This document shows, in pieces, positions 63,001 to 64,000 of a stretch of 64,000 bases of DNA. Location of the stretch: the NCBI GenBank assembly GCA_019279435.1, contig JAAALK010000286.1, positions 37,571,712 to 37,635,711 of the forward strand. The letters run 5' to 3'. The stretch comes from Zizania palustris (Eukaryota; Streptophyta; Magnoliopsida; Poales; Poaceae). The notes under the pieces are model-generated. The model searched no databases, was not told the origin of the DNA, and saw only the letters and a program-made list of their open reading frames with translations. A program made the position numbers and the translations under genes. Each line of letters starts with the position of its first letter. Position 1 is the stretch's first letter.

Positions 63001-63452
63001 TGGCCAGCGGGCGCGAGCGAGCGAACGGGAAGGCTGACGGGTGGGGCCGCGGTGTCGGGTTCGCGCGCGAGGGGAGGGATTTGGCACCGACAGGTGGGGT
63101 CCGGTCGTCAGTCTAAGACGCGCGATGGAACGGGCTGGGCCGGCCGGGAGAGAGAGAAAGGAGGGAGGGGAGCCCATTACTGTTTTCCAAGGTTTTCTGA
63201 TTAAAAATAATTGCAGAAATAGTTTAAACCTTTGGGGCATTTCCAAAGTGGGTGAAAATTTGTAAAAATTCTCAAAAACATTTCTTGGCCTTGGGAGTCT
63301 ATACAAAAATTTTCAGCTCCTTGTTTGGCCATCTACTCTATGTTGTAGTTCAAAAGGGTATAAAAGAGTATTAAAAGTATTTTTAGAAATATAAATTCCA
63401 AGAAATTGAATTTAATAATATTTTTATTGTTTTGAAAATTTGGGGTGTTACA
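60078..63452 (-). repeat. 5' LTR of Tekay element
   Basis: 3375 bp. The first roughly 1 kb differs from the left LTR at about ten sites, nearly all transitions, plus small indels. Confidence 0.93.
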
Positions 63453-63457
63453 CTGAG

Positions 63458-64000
63458 GAGCAGTGGTAGGCGCGGTTGAAGGAGAAGCAGAAGAATGACG
63501 CTGGCTCATCGAAGTCTAGAAACATACGGTAGCGCCCACGTCGCAGCTCGTCGGGTGGTGGAGGCGAGCGCTCAGGCATGGGGTCTGGGCGCACTGTTGG
63601 TCGTGACCAGTGCCGGAGGTGCGGAAAGACAGGGCACTGGGCCAAAGACTGCTGGTCAAAGCCCAAGCAAGGTGAGGCCCATGCTGTCCAGGGAGAATAG
63701 GAGGAACGTACACTGATGCTGGCCGAAGTGAGCTCCATCCAAGTCCATTCTTCTACTGACAGCGGTGGAGCTCCCTCTCCCTCACCTGTGCCTCTGCTGG
63801 ACGAGTGCCAGGAGGCTTCAGCGCCCCTGCTGGGCGGGCGCCAGGAGGCTTCGGTGCCCCTGCTAGGCGAGCACCTGGAGGCGACGGCATCGACGCTCGA
63901 GCGCCAGGAGGCGTCGGTGCTTCTGCTAGGTGGGGACCAGGAGGCTTCGGCGCCCCTGCTGGGCAGGCGCCAGGAGGCTTTGGCGCCTCTGCTAGGCGAG
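63458..64000 (+). pseudogene. gag: Copia gag, 3' part with zinc knuckle and peptide repeats
   Basis: Continues the gag cut at 51084: GAGGAGCAGTGG (EEQW), then after a TAG and frame changes CRRCGKTGHWAKDC, the CCHC zinc knuckle, at about 63613-63654, followed by SKPKQGEAHAVQGE and a stop. Beyond 63716 the frame LAEVSSIQVHSSTDSGG leads into tandem peptide repeats. The rest of the element lies outside the window. Confidence 0.8.
63790..64000 (+). repeat. Tandem coding repeat in the gag-protease linker
   Basis: About five units of 40-45 bp built on CTGCTGGGCGGGCGCCAGGA / GGCTTCGGTGCCCCTGCTAG, encoding LLGxxQEASAP-like peptides. The tract runs off the right edge of the window. Confidence 0.8.

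Larger units (their letters stand above)
51085..63452 (-). mobile_element. Full-length Tekay-type chromovirus (Ty3/gypsy)
   Basis: 12,368 bp with LTRs of 3379 and 3375 bp and the target duplication CTGAG (51080-51084 and 63453-63457). The internal region is on the minus strand: PBS beside the right LTR, a 259-codon ORF, gag, protease-RT-RNase H, integrase with chromodomain, PPT beside the left LTR. Minus-strand LTR ends are TGTAACACCCC...GGGGCGCTACA. The pol has a nonsense codon and several frameshifts, so the copy is non-autonomous. Confidence 0.93.

Overview
The window looks like nuclear DNA of a grass (Poaceae). It is dominated by nested LTR retrotransposons of typical plant lineages (SIRE-type and Ale/Retrofit-type Ty1/copia; Tat, CRM and Tekay Ty3/gypsy), with MULE, Harbinger and TA-microsatellite MITE insertions. 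The single host gene I can identify has the exon structure and protein sequence of a plant UNE12-like bHLH transcription factor. I saw no rRNA or tRNA gene, CRISPR array or bacterial-type operon. Some tRNA-complementary primer binding sites are present, as expected for LTR elements.

Layout. 1-5118: 3' part of a decayed SIRE-type copia element with a broken third ORF and an LTR remnant. 5119-7425: unassigned repeats, then TA microsatellites holding a palindromic Micron-like MITE. 7426-9312: 3' flank of the host gene. 9313-34185, minus strand: UNE12-like bHLH gene in seven exons. Its last intron (9487-31426) is about 21.9 kb because a composite block (9642-30491) lies in it. That block contains a foldback LTR-like sequence, a complete 11.4-kb Tat-lineage gypsy element (10551-21979) and a degraded copia element (24648-about 30115). 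Intron 4 carries a 925-bp MULE-like element. The 5' leader carries a 1.2-kb MULE with 477-bp inverted arms and, further upstream, a 2.3-kb Harbinger-like element. 39449-49634: a 3.5-kb solo LTR interrupted by a nearly intact CRM-like gypsy element (40070-46770). 49640-64000: an Ale-type copia element whose gag is split by a full-length 12.4-kb Tekay-type chromovirus (51085-63452).

Target-site duplications fix most boundaries: gtagt for the Tat element, acttg for CRM, aagtc for the solo LTR, ctgag for Tekay, ctcctcgct and ccccagacca for the two MULEs, tca for Harbinger. LTR pairs of the Tat and CRM elements differ at about 0.5-0.6%, those of Tekay at about 1%, those of the copia element in the intron at several percent. 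So the youngest insertions sit inside older ones.

The most interesting objects are: (1) the bHLH gene kept readable across a 22-kb nested intron; (2) a six-exon gene of about 965 codons in antisense orientation inside the Tat element, with its own TATA box; (3) the apparently perfect 477-bp inverted repeat in the bHLH 5' leader; (4) a sense ORF placed before gag in the Tekay element; (5) a CRM-like pol whose last 43 codons lie in the 3' LTR.
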